Shown here: in pieces, positions 1 to 6,554 of the stretch | How the letters are laid out: each line of letters begins with the position of its first letter | How positions within the stretch are numbered: position 1 is the first letter of the stretch | NCBI GenBank assembly: GCA_002336985.1 | Contig: DDFE01000055.1 | Coordinates: forward strand, 6,612-15,312 | Source: Sphingomonadales bacterium UBA1936 | GTDB taxonomy: Bacteria; Pseudomonadota; Alphaproteobacteria; Sphingomonadales; Sphingomonadaceae | DNA: 8,701 nt | Direction of reading: 5' to 3' | Translations under genes and position numbers: made by a program | Notes under the pieces: model-generated | Seen by the model: only the letters and a program-made list of their open reading frames with translations | Database searches by the model: none | Told to the model about the DNA's origin: nothing

Positions 1-2243
1 CGGCTGGCGGACAGCGGTGCTTTTTCGATAGCGCCGGTCAGTTCGTAGATGCGGGCGACTGCCTTGTTGAACGACAGGTCCTCGATGTCGGCCGCAATGG
101 CGGCAGTGATCTGGTGCACCTTGCGGTCCAGCGCCTTGTCCTCGATCGTGTCCGCACCTGCGCCGCCCGCGCCTCGCTCACCGAACAGGCGCCACAGGCG
201 TTGGACGAAACGCCAACACCCCTCGATCCCGCTTTCGGACCAGGGCAGGTCGCGTTCGGGTGGCGAGTCGGACAGCATGAACCAGCGCACGGCGTCCGCG
301 CCGTAACGCTCGAACATCGGCTCGGGGTCGATAGTATTGCGCTTCGACTTCGACATCTTCTCGACACGGCCAACCTCAACGTCCCCCCCATCGTCGACGG
401 CGAGCCACTGACCATCTCGTTGAGTGACCTCGTCAGGTGCTAACCATGCGCCAAGTACACGGGCCATTTCTGGCGGCATGTCGGGCTGAGGCGGAAGCTG
501 GACAATTCTGCGATAAGTCTCGTGCGTCACCATCCCCTGGGTGAACAGTCCGGCAAACGGCTCTGTGATCCCGATCTTTCCGATGCGGTTCAGCGCGCGC
601 GTCCAGAAGCGCGCGTAGAGCAGGTGGAGGATCGCATGCTCGACCCCGCCGATATATTGCCCGACCGGTAACCAGCTTTCGGCCTCCGCCCGGTCGAACG
701 GCGCGTTGTCGGGCTGGCTGGCGAAGCGGATGAAATACCAGGACGAATCCACGAACGTGTCGAGCGTATCCGTCTCGCGCCGCGCCGGTTCGTTGCAATT
801 CGGACAGCTGACGTTCTTCCACGTCGGATGACGGTCGAGCGGGTTTCCGGGCACGTCGAAACTGACGTCATCGGGCAGTACCACCGGCAATTGCCCGCGG
901 GGGACCGGCATCACGCCGCAGAAGTCGCAGTGGATGATCGGGATCGGCGTGCCCCAGTAACGCTGGCGGCTGACGCCCCAGTCGCGCAACCGGTATTGCG
1001 TCTGCCCCTCGCCCCAGCCTTCGCGTTCGGCGCGGGCGATGACGGCTGCCTTGGCCGCATCGACGTCCATGCCGTCGAGGAAATCCGAATTCACCAGCGT
1101 CCCGGCGCCGTTGAACGCCTCGTTCCCGCGGAAATAGGGGTCGGTGATCTCGCCATCGGCGACGACGCGTCGCACGGGCAGTTCGTACTTCCGGGCGAAA
1201 TCCAGATCGCGCTGGTCGTGCGCCGGCACGCCCATGACCGCGCCGGTGCCGTAATCCATCAACACGAAATTCGCGACGAACACGGGCAGCTTCGCATCCG
1301 GAATCAGCGGATGATCGACGGTGACCCCGGTGTCGAAGCCCAGCTTTTCAGCGGTTTCGATCTCGGCCGCGGTCGTGCCGCCCTTGCGGCATTCGTCGAT
1401 GAACTGTTCAAGCGCATAACGCTTTGCCGCCAGCTCCTGTGCCAGCGGATGATCGACCGCGATGGCAAGGAAACTCGCGCCGAAGATCGTGTCGGGCCGC
1501 GTCGAATAAACATCGATGCTGTCGGTCCCGCCGGTCAGGTCGAAACGGATCCGCATCCCCTTCGACTTGCCAATCCAGTTTTCCTGCATCAACCGGACCT
1601 TGTCGGGCCATTGGTCGAGCGTCTCCAGCCCTTCCAGCAGTTCCTCGGCAAAGTCGGTGATCTTCAGGAACCACTGGCTCAGCTTCTTTTTCTCGACCAG
1701 CGCGCCGGAGCGCCAGCCGCGCCCGTCGATGACTTGCTCATTGGCAAGCACCGTCATGTCTACCGGGTCCCAGTTGACAGCCGATTCCTTCCGGTAGACC
1801 AGCCCCGCCTTGTACAGGTCGAGGAACAGCGCCTGTTCCTGCCCGTAATAATCGGGTTCGCAGGTCGCGAGCTCGCGGCTCCAGTCGATGGCCAGACCAA
1901 GCCGCTTCAGCTGCGCGCGCATCGCCGCGATGTTCGCGCGGGTCCAGTCGCCCGGATGCACGCCGCGTTCCATCGCCGCATTCTCGGCGGGCATGCCGAA
2001 TGCATCCCAGCCCATCGGGTGCAGCACTTCATGCCCCGTCATCCGCTTGTAGCGCGCGAGCACGTCGCCCATCGCGTAATTGCGGACATGGCCCATGTGG
2101 ATGCGCCCCGACGGATATGGAAACATCTCGAGGACATAGGCACGCGGTTTCGCGCTGGCCGAATCGGCGGCAAAGCTCTGCCGCTTGTCCCATTCGGCCT
2201 GCCAGCGCGCATCCGCTTCGAGGGGGTTGAAGCGTGTCGCCAT
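1..2243 (-). CDS. leuS: Leucyl-tRNA synthetase (LeuRS), 3' end outside window
   Basis: Charges tRNA-Leu with leucine in the cytoplasm (class Ia synthetase). I read one open frame from an ATG at 2243 to the window edge: 747 complete codons, so roughly the last 100 residues of the anticodon/C-terminal region are missing. Seen motifs: HIGH-type signature HMGH at residues 49-52; CP1 editing domain with STRPDT (T248, T252) and GVPAHD (D343), matching the editing threonine and aspartate of the family; a probable zinc knuckle from C439/C442 and C480/C483; SSWYF in the catalytic core; KMSKS at 629-633. The leucine-specific domain just before KMSKS (about 578-628) has atypical codon use and looks long. 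The start follows the upstream lipoprotein stop by 7 nt, so the pair is likely one transcript and leuS may depend on translational coupling; no strong Shine-Dalgarno is visible. In alphaproteobacteria lptE and holA often follow, beyond this window (inference). Confidence 0.97.
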   Translation of the reverse strand, partial: MATRFNPLEADARWQAEWDKRQSFAADSASAKPRAYVLEMFPYPSGRIHMGHVRNYAMGDVLARYKRMTGHEVLHPMGWDAFGMPAENAAMERGVHPGDWTRANIAAMRAQLKRLGLAIDWSRELATCEPDYYGQEQALFLDLYKAGLVYRKESAVNWDPVDMTVLANEQVIDGRGWRSGALVEKKKLSQWFLKITDFAEELLEGLETLDQWPDKVRLMQENWIGKSKGMRIRFDLTGGTDSIDVYSTRPDTIFGASFLAIAVDHPLAQELAAKRYALEQFIDECRKGGTTAAEIETAEKLGFDTGVTVDHPLIPDAKLPVFVANFVLMDYGTGAVMGVPAHDQRDLDFARKYELPVRRVVADGEITDPYFRGNEAFNGAGTLVNSDFLDGMDVDAAKAAVIARAEREGWGEGQTQYRLRDWGVSRQRYWGTPIPIIHCDFCGVMPVPRGQLPVVLPDDVSFDVPGNPLDRHPTWKNVSCPNCNEPARRETDTLDTFVDSSWYFIRFASQPDNAPFDRAEAESWLPVGQYIGGVEHAILHLLYARFWTRALNRIGKIGITEPFAGLFTQGMVTHETYRRIVQLPPQPDMPPEMARVLGAWLAPDEVTQRDGQWLAVDDGGDVEVGRVEKMSKSKRNTIDPEPMFERYGADAVRWFMLSDSPPERDLPWSESGIEGCWRFVQRLWRLFGERGAGGAGADTIEDKALDRKVHQITAAIAADIEDLSFNKAVARIYELTGAIEKAPLSAS

Positions 2244-2250
2244 GGTCGGT

Positions 2251-2685
2251 TTATCCGGCGATGGCGTTCCGGCGAAGGTCGCGGGCCTTGGTCAGGATGA
2301 TGTCTTCCAGCTTCTGGACGGTCGCGGCCTGAACCGGCACGTCGATCCATGCGCCCGACTGCTGCACCTGGCGCGACGCAGCGACGCGCAGCGCATCTGC
2401 GCGCAGGTCCTGGTCGAGGATCGTGATCGTCAACTTCATCCGCTCACCGGCGACATTCGGGTTCGCATACCAGTCGGTCACGATAACGCCGCCGTTCGAG
2501 TCGGTCTGGACCAGCGGCATGAAGCCGACGGTGTCGAGCGCCGCGCGCCACAGATAGCTGTTGATACCGATGGTGGTCGTGCGCGACGCGGCGAGATCGG
2601 CAGTCCGGGGGCGCTTGTTCTTCGATCCGCAAGCAGCGAGCGGAGTAATCAGGATCATCGCGGCAAGGACGATACGGCGTTTCAT
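2251..2685 (-). CDS. DUF3576 family lipoprotein
   Basis: Small predicted lipoprotein of 144 residues, function unknown. The N-terminus is a typical lipoprotein signal: positive MKRR, a hydrophobic stretch, then lipobox LAAC with the acylated cysteine at residue 19, followed by a basic GSKNKR segment. The mature part is an alpha/beta-looking domain (residues about 35-140) with NSYLWRAALDT and a VTDWY element, which I recognise as the DUF3576 family common in alphaproteobacteria next to leuS. The frame stays open 32 codons further upstream to another ATG at 2781, but I chose the ATG at 2685 because it gives a clean signal peptide and has an AAGGA-like Shine-Dalgarno (2697-2701) 11 nt before it. 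It lies 7 nt before leuS on the same strand. The signal implies an envelope location; lacking an aspartate after the cysteine, outer-membrane sorting is likely (inference). Confidence 0.88.
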   Translation of the reverse strand: MKRRIVLAAMILITPLAACGSKNKRPRTADLAASRTTTIGINSYLWRAALDTVGFMPLVQTDSNGGVIVTDWYANPNVAGERMKLTITILDQDLRADALRVAASRQVQQSGAWIDVPVQAATVQKLEDIILTKARDLRRNAIAG

Positions 2686-2899
2686 GTAAGGCTGTTTCCT
2701 TCGGGGGCGGAACATTGCCCGCGTGTAGCGATTAGCGTTAGGCGATGGCTTCGCGCCCCGCAAGCGCGACCGGCCGGGCATGGTTTAGGACATTTTGTGT
2801 GTGAGTCATGCAACATGCACGAAACAAAAGCATTGCAGGGCTTTTCGCAGCGGGCGAATCGCCTATGTGGGTAGGTGATAAGAGGGGTATCGAGTCGAA
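2686..2899. promoter_or_regulatory. Divergent intergenic control region
   Basis: This 214-bp gap separates the minus-strand DUF3576-leuS pair from the plus-strand outer-membrane protein gene, so both promoters should lie here. It is less GC-rich than its surroundings around 2780-2835. On the minus strand a weak candidate reads TTGCAT (2808-2813), a 17-nt spacer, then TCCTAA (2785-2790); the -10 match is poor. Direct GCATG repeats sit around 2806-2818, and a short 6-bp inverted repeat (AAAAGC/GCTTTT, 2826-2845) lies nearby. None of these is strong enough to be called a defined promoter or operator. Confidence 0.4.
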
Positions 2900-3616
2900 A
2901 TGACGACGCGGCGGATCATGGGCGGAATGGCGGCGGGCGCAATGCTCGCGTCGCTGGCCGCGCTGTCGCCTGCGATCGGTGCCTCGAAACCGGTCGATAC
3001 GCTCGGCCCGCGCATCTCGCTGGGGTTCGGTGACGGAATCGGTTCGTTCACGCCTGCCGCAACAGACGCACGTCTGGCTGCATCGCTTTCGCGCTCTGGT
3101 CTGTCGAGCAGCGGCTTCCGCTTCACGCCTGCATCGTCGGTCCGGCTCAGCCGTTCGGTAACGGTCGCGGTTCGTGCGCGTTCGAATGCAGATAGCGTGA
3201 CGGGCGGGCAGTCGGGGCTGGTCGCATCGTCAACGCCGTCGATCGCGCCCATCGCCTATAATCTGGGTGTTGCCGTCGGCTGGAAGAAGTTCGCCGTGTC
3301 GGGCGACATGCAGAAGATGGACATCATGGGCGTCGGCCAGCGTGAAGCCGTCGATGTCGGTGTCAGCTACACCAACCGCCGCTTCAGCACCCGGCTTCAG
3401 GTTGGCGCCGACCGGTCGAGCGGACCTGCGCTTCGTGCACCCGGCACCGGCGATGGCTATTCGGTCGATCTCGGCAGTTCCTATTCGATCACGCGCAGTG
3501 TCGACGTGACCGCTGGCCTGCGTTACCGCGCCGAGCGTGAAGATCGCCTGCTGCCGCAGAACGATACGCGCCGCGACAGCCAAGCCGTCTATGTCGGAAC
3601 CGCCTTCCGCTTCTAA
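2900..3616 (+). CDS. Predicted outer-membrane beta-barrel protein, function unknown
   Basis: A 238-residue exported protein that I cannot assign to a named family with confidence. Residues 1-28 look like a Sec signal peptide: TTRR, a hydrophobic Ala/Leu/Met stretch, and a cleavage region near AIGA-S. The mature part alternates polar and hydrophobic residues in several amphipathic strands (for example about 124-141, 146-168, 185-208), separated by Ser/Gly/Asp turns, and ends VYVGTAFRF with a terminal phenylalanine, the usual recognition signal for the BAM assembly machinery. Residues 29-80 are a Ser/Ala/Gly-rich linker with no clear strands. An in-frame stop at 2879-2881 leaves ATG 2900 as the only plausible start; a GAGGGG (2882-2887) lies 12 nt upstream. 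Its TAA overlaps the TAG of the convergent ThiE-like gene. It could be a small porin-like or structural outer-membrane protein; the size would suit a barrel of about 8 strands. Confidence 0.75.
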   Translation: MTTRRIMGGMAAGAMLASLAALSPAIGASKPVDTLGPRISLGFGDGIGSFTPAATDARLAASLSRSGLSSSGFRFTPASSVRLSRSVTVAVRARSNADSVTGGQSGLVASSTPSIAPIAYNLGVAVGWKKFAVSGDMQKMDIMGVGQREAVDVGVSYTNRRFSTRLQVGADRSSGPALRAPGTGDGYSVDLGSSYSITRSVDVTAGLRYRAEREDRLLPQNDTRRDSQAVYVGTAFRF

Positions 3617-4146
3617 GCGAATGCGTCGATTGCGGCCCAGCCGTGAAGATCCAGACCTCGTAACCGCCTGAACTTGCACGCGGTCATGCCGCCGAGTGCC
3701 ACCACACGTCGGCGCTGATCGCCGATCATCAATCCCATTCGAACAGGGCCCAACGTACGCGCATCGGGATGCGACCGTGTAGGGAAAACCGGCGAGACAA
3801 AGACAAGATCCGCCTTTGCGCGCGGGGCGAGTCGAAGTTCGCTGAGGTCATGCACGGCGATGGTGCGCAGACCGACGCTTTTGAGCGCCGAGCGGTTATG
3901 CGCCCCGTCCGCTCCCCATGCCTGCGCGCGCGTCGGTGTATCGGCCAGCAGCAGGATCAGCCGGCGACGGCGAGCAATCGTCTTGATCCGGTCGAAAAGG
4001 GCGCGCCTGACAGGCGTATCGGTTGCATGATGCCGGAACACGACACCGGATCCTTTCGGCAACCGCGCCACCGCGCTAGTCAGGTCGACGATCCGCTCGT
4101 CGGTCATCAGCCACAGGCGTGGCAAAGGCAGGTGGCGGCGCGGCAT
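3613..4146 (-). CDS. ThiE/TenI-like protein (thiamine phosphate synthase superfamily)
   Basis: A 177-residue TIM-barrel protein of the ThiE/TenI superfamily. ThiE joins the pyrimidine and thiazole halves of thiamine in the cytoplasm. Recognisable landmarks: LWLMTDER (11-18, first strand), VVFRHH (35-40, where ThiE has an R-x-K motif), LLLADTPTRAQAWGADGAH (65-83), AVHD (97-100), SPVFPTRSHP (118-127) and VALGGMT (149-155). It is shorter than the usual roughly 210 residues and has changes at ThiE substrate positions: H40 for the Lys, A68 for the Asn before the metal-ligand Asp69, and no Asp after GADGAH. Genuine thiamine phosphate synthase activity is therefore uncertain; it may be TenI-like or a lineage-specific paralogue. 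Start is an ATG with AGGGGG (4151-4156) only 4 nt before it. Its upstream gap to divergent yggS is 23 bp, too short for a TPP riboswitch. Its TAG overlaps the stop of the outer-membrane protein gene. Confidence 0.8.
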   Translation of the reverse strand: MPRRHLPLPRLWLMTDERIVDLTSAVARLPKGSGVVFRHHATDTPVRRALFDRIKTIARRRRLILLLADTPTRAQAWGADGAHNRSALKSVGLRTIAVHDLSELRLAPRAKADLVFVSPVFPTRSHPDARTLGPVRMGLMIGDQRRRVVALGGMTACKFRRLRGLDLHGWAAIDAFA

Positions 4147-4169
4147 CGTGCCCCCTATAGCCCCGCGCC
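4147..4169. promoter_or_regulatory. 23-bp divergent gap between ThiE-like gene and yggS
   Basis: The two start codons face away from each other across only 23 bp. The gap holds the minus-strand Shine-Dalgarno AGGGGG (4151-4156) and, overlapping its end, a palindromic CTATAG (4155-4160). For the plus strand there is no purine-rich ribosome site before the GTG at 4170. Read as a -10 element, TATAGC (4156-4161) would place transcription start at about 4168, almost at the GTG, which would give a nearly leaderless yggS mRNA; the matching -35 position (around 4133-4138) is poor, so this is only a suggestion. The promoters must otherwise lie inside the neighbouring coding sequence. Confidence 0.35.
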
Positions 4170-4841
4170 GTGGACACTCTGCAATCCCCCAGCGCTCGCC
4201 TGACCGCCGTGCGAGACTCGATCGCCACCGCCGCGAAGCAGTCCAGCCGTGATCCCGACGATGTCACGCTGATCGCGATCAGCAAGCTGCACGATGCGGG
4301 GGCGATCCGCCCGCTGATTGCTACCGGCCAGCGTGTGTTCGGTGAAAACAGGGTGCAAGAGGCGGCGGAGAAATGGCCTGAACTTCGCGAAGAGGCACCC
4401 GACATCTCGCTGCATCTCGTAGGACAGCTGCAATCGAACAAGGCGCAGGACGCGGTCGAACTGTTTGACGTCATCCATTCGCTCGACCGGCCGTCGCTGG
4501 TCGCAGCACTGGCTCGCGCGATGGACAGGACCGGGCGTCGCCTGCCCTGTTTCGTTCAGGTCGACCTGGCAAACGAACCGCAAAAAGGCGGATGTGCGGT
4601 GCCCGACCTGCCCACACTCCTTGCCGAAGCGCGCGCCGCCGATATCCCGGTCGTAGGGCTGATGACGGTGCCGCCGCTCGATCTCCAGCCCGCGCCCTGG
4701 TTCGCGTTGCTCGGCAAGCTCGCCGACGACCATGGCCTGACCGGTCTCAGCATGGGAATGTCGGGTGATTACTCCACCGCTGTTACGCTCGGCGCCACAC
4801 ATGTCCGCGTCGGTACGGCATTGTTCGGCAACCGCGCATGA
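4170..4841 (+). CDS. yggS: YggS/PROSC family PLP homeostasis protein
   Basis: Binds pyridoxal 5'-phosphate and keeps the free vitamin B6 pool balanced; no catalytic reaction is firmly known for the family. The 223-residue protein has the full single-domain alanine-racemase-like fold: VTLIAISK with the Schiff-base lysine K39, FGENRVQE (57-64), LVGQLQSNK (the common form has GxLQSNK), VQVDLANEPQKGG, GLMTVPP, and near the C-terminus LSMGMSGDY followed by VRVGTALFG, the phosphate-binding part. The start is GTG: an in-frame TAG at 4158-4160 precludes a longer form, and the GTG gives the expected N-terminal length. There is no visible Shine-Dalgarno. It shares an ATGA overlap with the downstream HAD gene, so the two are translationally coupled, and is divergent from the ThiE-like gene. 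Confidence 0.95.
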   Translation: MDTLQSPSARLTAVRDSIATAAKQSSRDPDDVTLIAISKLHDAGAIRPLIATGQRVFGENRVQEAAEKWPELREEAPDISLHLVGQLQSNKAQDAVELFDVIHSLDRPSLVAALARAMDRTGRRLPCFVQVDLANEPQKGGCAVPDLPTLLAEARAADIPVVGLMTVPPLDLQPAPWFALLGKLADDHGLTGLSMGMSGDYSTAVTLGATHVRVGTALFGNRA

Positions 4842-5506
4842 CAATCGACGCGATCATCTTCGATTTCGACGGCGTGCTGATCGAGAGCGAATACGTCGGC
4901 AACGTCAACATCGCGAAGGTGCTGACTGATCTCGGCTATCCGACGACAGTCGAACAATCGCTCGATACCTTCGTTGGCCTGGGCGGACGCGATTTCGTCG
5001 AGGCGGTCGAGCGTTACATCGGTGGTGACATCCCGGAAGCGTTCTATGCCGCGCGAAAGACAGAGGATACGCGCGTCCTGGCCGAGGGACTGGACGCCGT
5101 GATCGGCGCAGTCGAATTCGTTCGTTCGCTCCCTGCCGACCTGCCCCGCGCGATCGCCTCCTCCTCGACGACGCACTGGATTACGACGCACCTCGACCAT
5201 CTGGGCCTGCGCGGTGCGTTCGGCGGCCATATCTATTCCGGACGGGAGCATGTGACGCGCGGAAAGCCCGCGCCCGATATCTACCTGTACGCCGCGAAAC
5301 AGATCGGCGTCGATATAGCGCGGACGTTGATCATCGAGGATTCGCCCGTCGGCGTGACCGGTGCGGTTGCGTCCAGAGCACAGGTCGTCGGTCTCGCGGT
5401 CGGCCGTCACTGTGGCGATGACCATGATGTTAAATTGCGTGCGGCGGGCGTGCAGCAAGTCGCTTATAGCTTCGACGAAATTACCAGACTGATGACCGAC
5501 CGCTAA
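4838..5506 (+). CDS. HAD-superfamily hydrolase, subfamily IA (phosphatase/beta-phosphoglucomutase-like)
   Basis: A 222-residue haloacid-dehalogenase-type phosphotransferase, probably a small-molecule phosphatase in the cytoplasm. All four HAD motifs are present: motif I DFDGVL with nucleophile D9 and acid/base D11; motif II IASSS with Ser108 or Ser109; motif III K143 in GKPAPDIY; motif IV EDSPVG with E167/D168 binding Mg2+. Residues about 15-85 form the helical C1 cap typical of the Gph/beta-phosphoglucomutase group, which sets substrate choice; the sequence alone does not identify the substrate. The ATG overlaps the yggS stop (ATGA, 4838-4841), so translation is very likely coupled to the PLP protein. 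That pairing makes a phosphorylated B6 vitamer or other cofactor one speculative substrate. Its TAA overlaps the TAG of convergent ribA. Confidence 0.92.
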   Translation: MTIDAIIFDFDGVLIESEYVGNVNIAKVLTDLGYPTTVEQSLDTFVGLGGRDFVEAVERYIGGDIPEAFYAARKTEDTRVLAEGLDAVIGAVEFVRSLPADLPRAIASSSTTHWITTHLDHLGLRGAFGGHIYSGREHVTRGKPAPDIYLYAAKQIGVDIARTLIIEDSPVGVTGAVASRAQVVGLAVGRHCGDDHDVKLRAAGVQQVAYSFDEITRLMTDR

Positions 5507-6552
5507 AGCTGGTGCCCTGTCCGGTCGCGTTTCGTGGCCAGATAACGCTCGTTATGCGGATTGTGCGCGACGACATGCCGCACGCGTTCGGCAACAAACA
5601 CGCCCGCCGCCTCCAGTCCCTCGACCTTGGCGGGGTTATTGGTCAGCAGTCGCACCTTTGCCTGGCCCAGCAGTTTCAGCATCCGCGCGGCCACGCCGAA
5701 GTCGCGCGCATCGACCGCGAACCCGAGCCGAAGATTCGCATCCACGGTGTCGAACCCCTGGTCCTGCAATTCATAGGCGCGCAGCTTGTTGATCAGGCCG
5801 ATCCCGCGCCCCTCTTGCCGCAGGTAGAGGAGGATTCCCCAGCCGGCATCGGCGATTTCCGACAGCGCGGCGTGGAGTTGCGGCCCGCAATCGCACTTGA
5901 GGCTGCCCAGCACGTCGCCGGTCAGGCACTCACTGTGCAGCCGCACCAGCGGCGGCGATCCATCGGGTGTGCCGATGATCAGCGCAACATGCTCCGAAAT
6001 GCTCTCGGGGCTGCGGAAGGCGACGATCTCCGCATTCTCGGCAGCATCGACCGGCAAGCGCGCACGGGCGACGATCGCGAGCCGGTCGGCGCTATCGTAA
6101 GCCACGATGTCTTCGGGCGTAAGGTAGACGTCGGCCGACCCGTCACCGGCAACGAAGAATGCCGGCAGGATGCCGGTCAGTCGCGCGAGCTCCAGGGCCG
6201 CTTGTGCCATCTCGACACTGTCACTCTCGATCGCCCGGAACGGCCCTTGCATGGGATTGGCGAGATCGGTCGCCGGATCGGCAAGCGCGCGCGCTGCGAC
6301 GAGATCGATCCAAGGCGCGCGCGCAATTGTTACCGGCTGTGCGTTGTCTGCCGCAGCGCCCTGATTGCAGAGCTTCAACGTCGCGGCGCGTGAACCGGCG
6401 ATAAGTATGTCGGCCTGCATCTGGGGGTCAAACTCTTCCAGCCGCAACGCATCAGCCGTCTCGATCGGCAACAGGTGCAACGTGCCGACGGCAACCGGCC
6501 AGCCCCGGCGCAGGGCATCGATGGCGCGTGCGGCGGCGCGAGGTTCGGGCAC
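5503..6552 (-). CDS. ribA: GTP cyclohydrolase II with decayed DHBP-synthase-like N-terminal domain
   Basis: Catalyses the first step of riboflavin synthesis: GTP to 2,5-diamino-6-ribosylamino-4-pyrimidinone 5'-phosphate, formate and pyrophosphate. The C-terminal half (about 180-349) is a complete RibA: zinc ligands C209, C220 and C222 in ECLTGDVLGSLKCDC, RQEGRGIGL (245-253), the catalytic loop with D281 and R283 (VDARDF), and LLTNNPAKVEGL (302-313). Residues 1-175 resemble DHBP synthase (RibB): ARAIDALRRGWPVAV at the start and ALELARLTGILPA (119-131), but the acidic DDE-ENEGD metal/substrate motif is absent, so this half is probably inactive and RibB activity must come from elsewhere. Starts with GTG only 2 nt after the xthA stop (likely co-transcribed and coupled). 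No FMN riboswitch fits upstream. The TAG overlaps the HAD stop. Confidence 0.94.
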   Translation of the reverse strand: MPEPRAAARAIDALRRGWPVAVGTLHLLPIETADALRLEEFDPQMQADILIAGSRAATLKLCNQGAAADNAQPVTIARAPWIDLVAARALADPATDLANPMQGPFRAIESDSVEMAQAALELARLTGILPAFFVAGDGSADVYLTPEDIVAYDSADRLAIVARARLPVDAAENAEIVAFRSPESISEHVALIIGTPDGSPPLVRLHSECLTGDVLGSLKCDCGPQLHAALSEIADAGWGILLYLRQEGRGIGLINKLRAYELQDQGFDTVDANLRLGFAVDARDFGVAARMLKLLGQAKVRLLTNNPAKVEGLEAAGVFVAERVRHVVAHNPHNERYLATKRDRTGHQL

Positions 6553-6554
6553 GC

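Noticed and set aside
828..2300. A 490-codon open frame on the plus strand
   Set aside because: It lies entirely opposite leuS, apart from its last bases, and its translation is low-complexity with Arg, Pro, Ala and His abundance typical of the mirror of a high-GC gene; leuS has all its motifs on the other strand.
2686..2781. Upstream ATG (2781) extending the DUF3576 protein by 32 residues
   Set aside because: The extension is Arg/Pro-rich and would bury the lipoprotein signal; the ATG at 2685 has a signal peptide and an AAGGA site.
2785..2813. Candidate sigma-70 promoter TTGCAT-17-TCCTAA on the minus strand
   Set aside because: The -10 matches the consensus at only two of six positions; not listed as a promoter.
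2826..2845. AAAAGC / GCTTTT inverted repeat, possible terminator or operator
   Set aside because: Only 6 bp with an 8-nt loop, and both flanking genes are transcribed away from it, so a terminator makes no sense; too short to call an operator.
4155..5458. Two 229-codon minus-strand frames opposite yggS and the HAD gene
   Set aside because: Antisense shadows; yggS and HAD motifs are complete on the plus strand.
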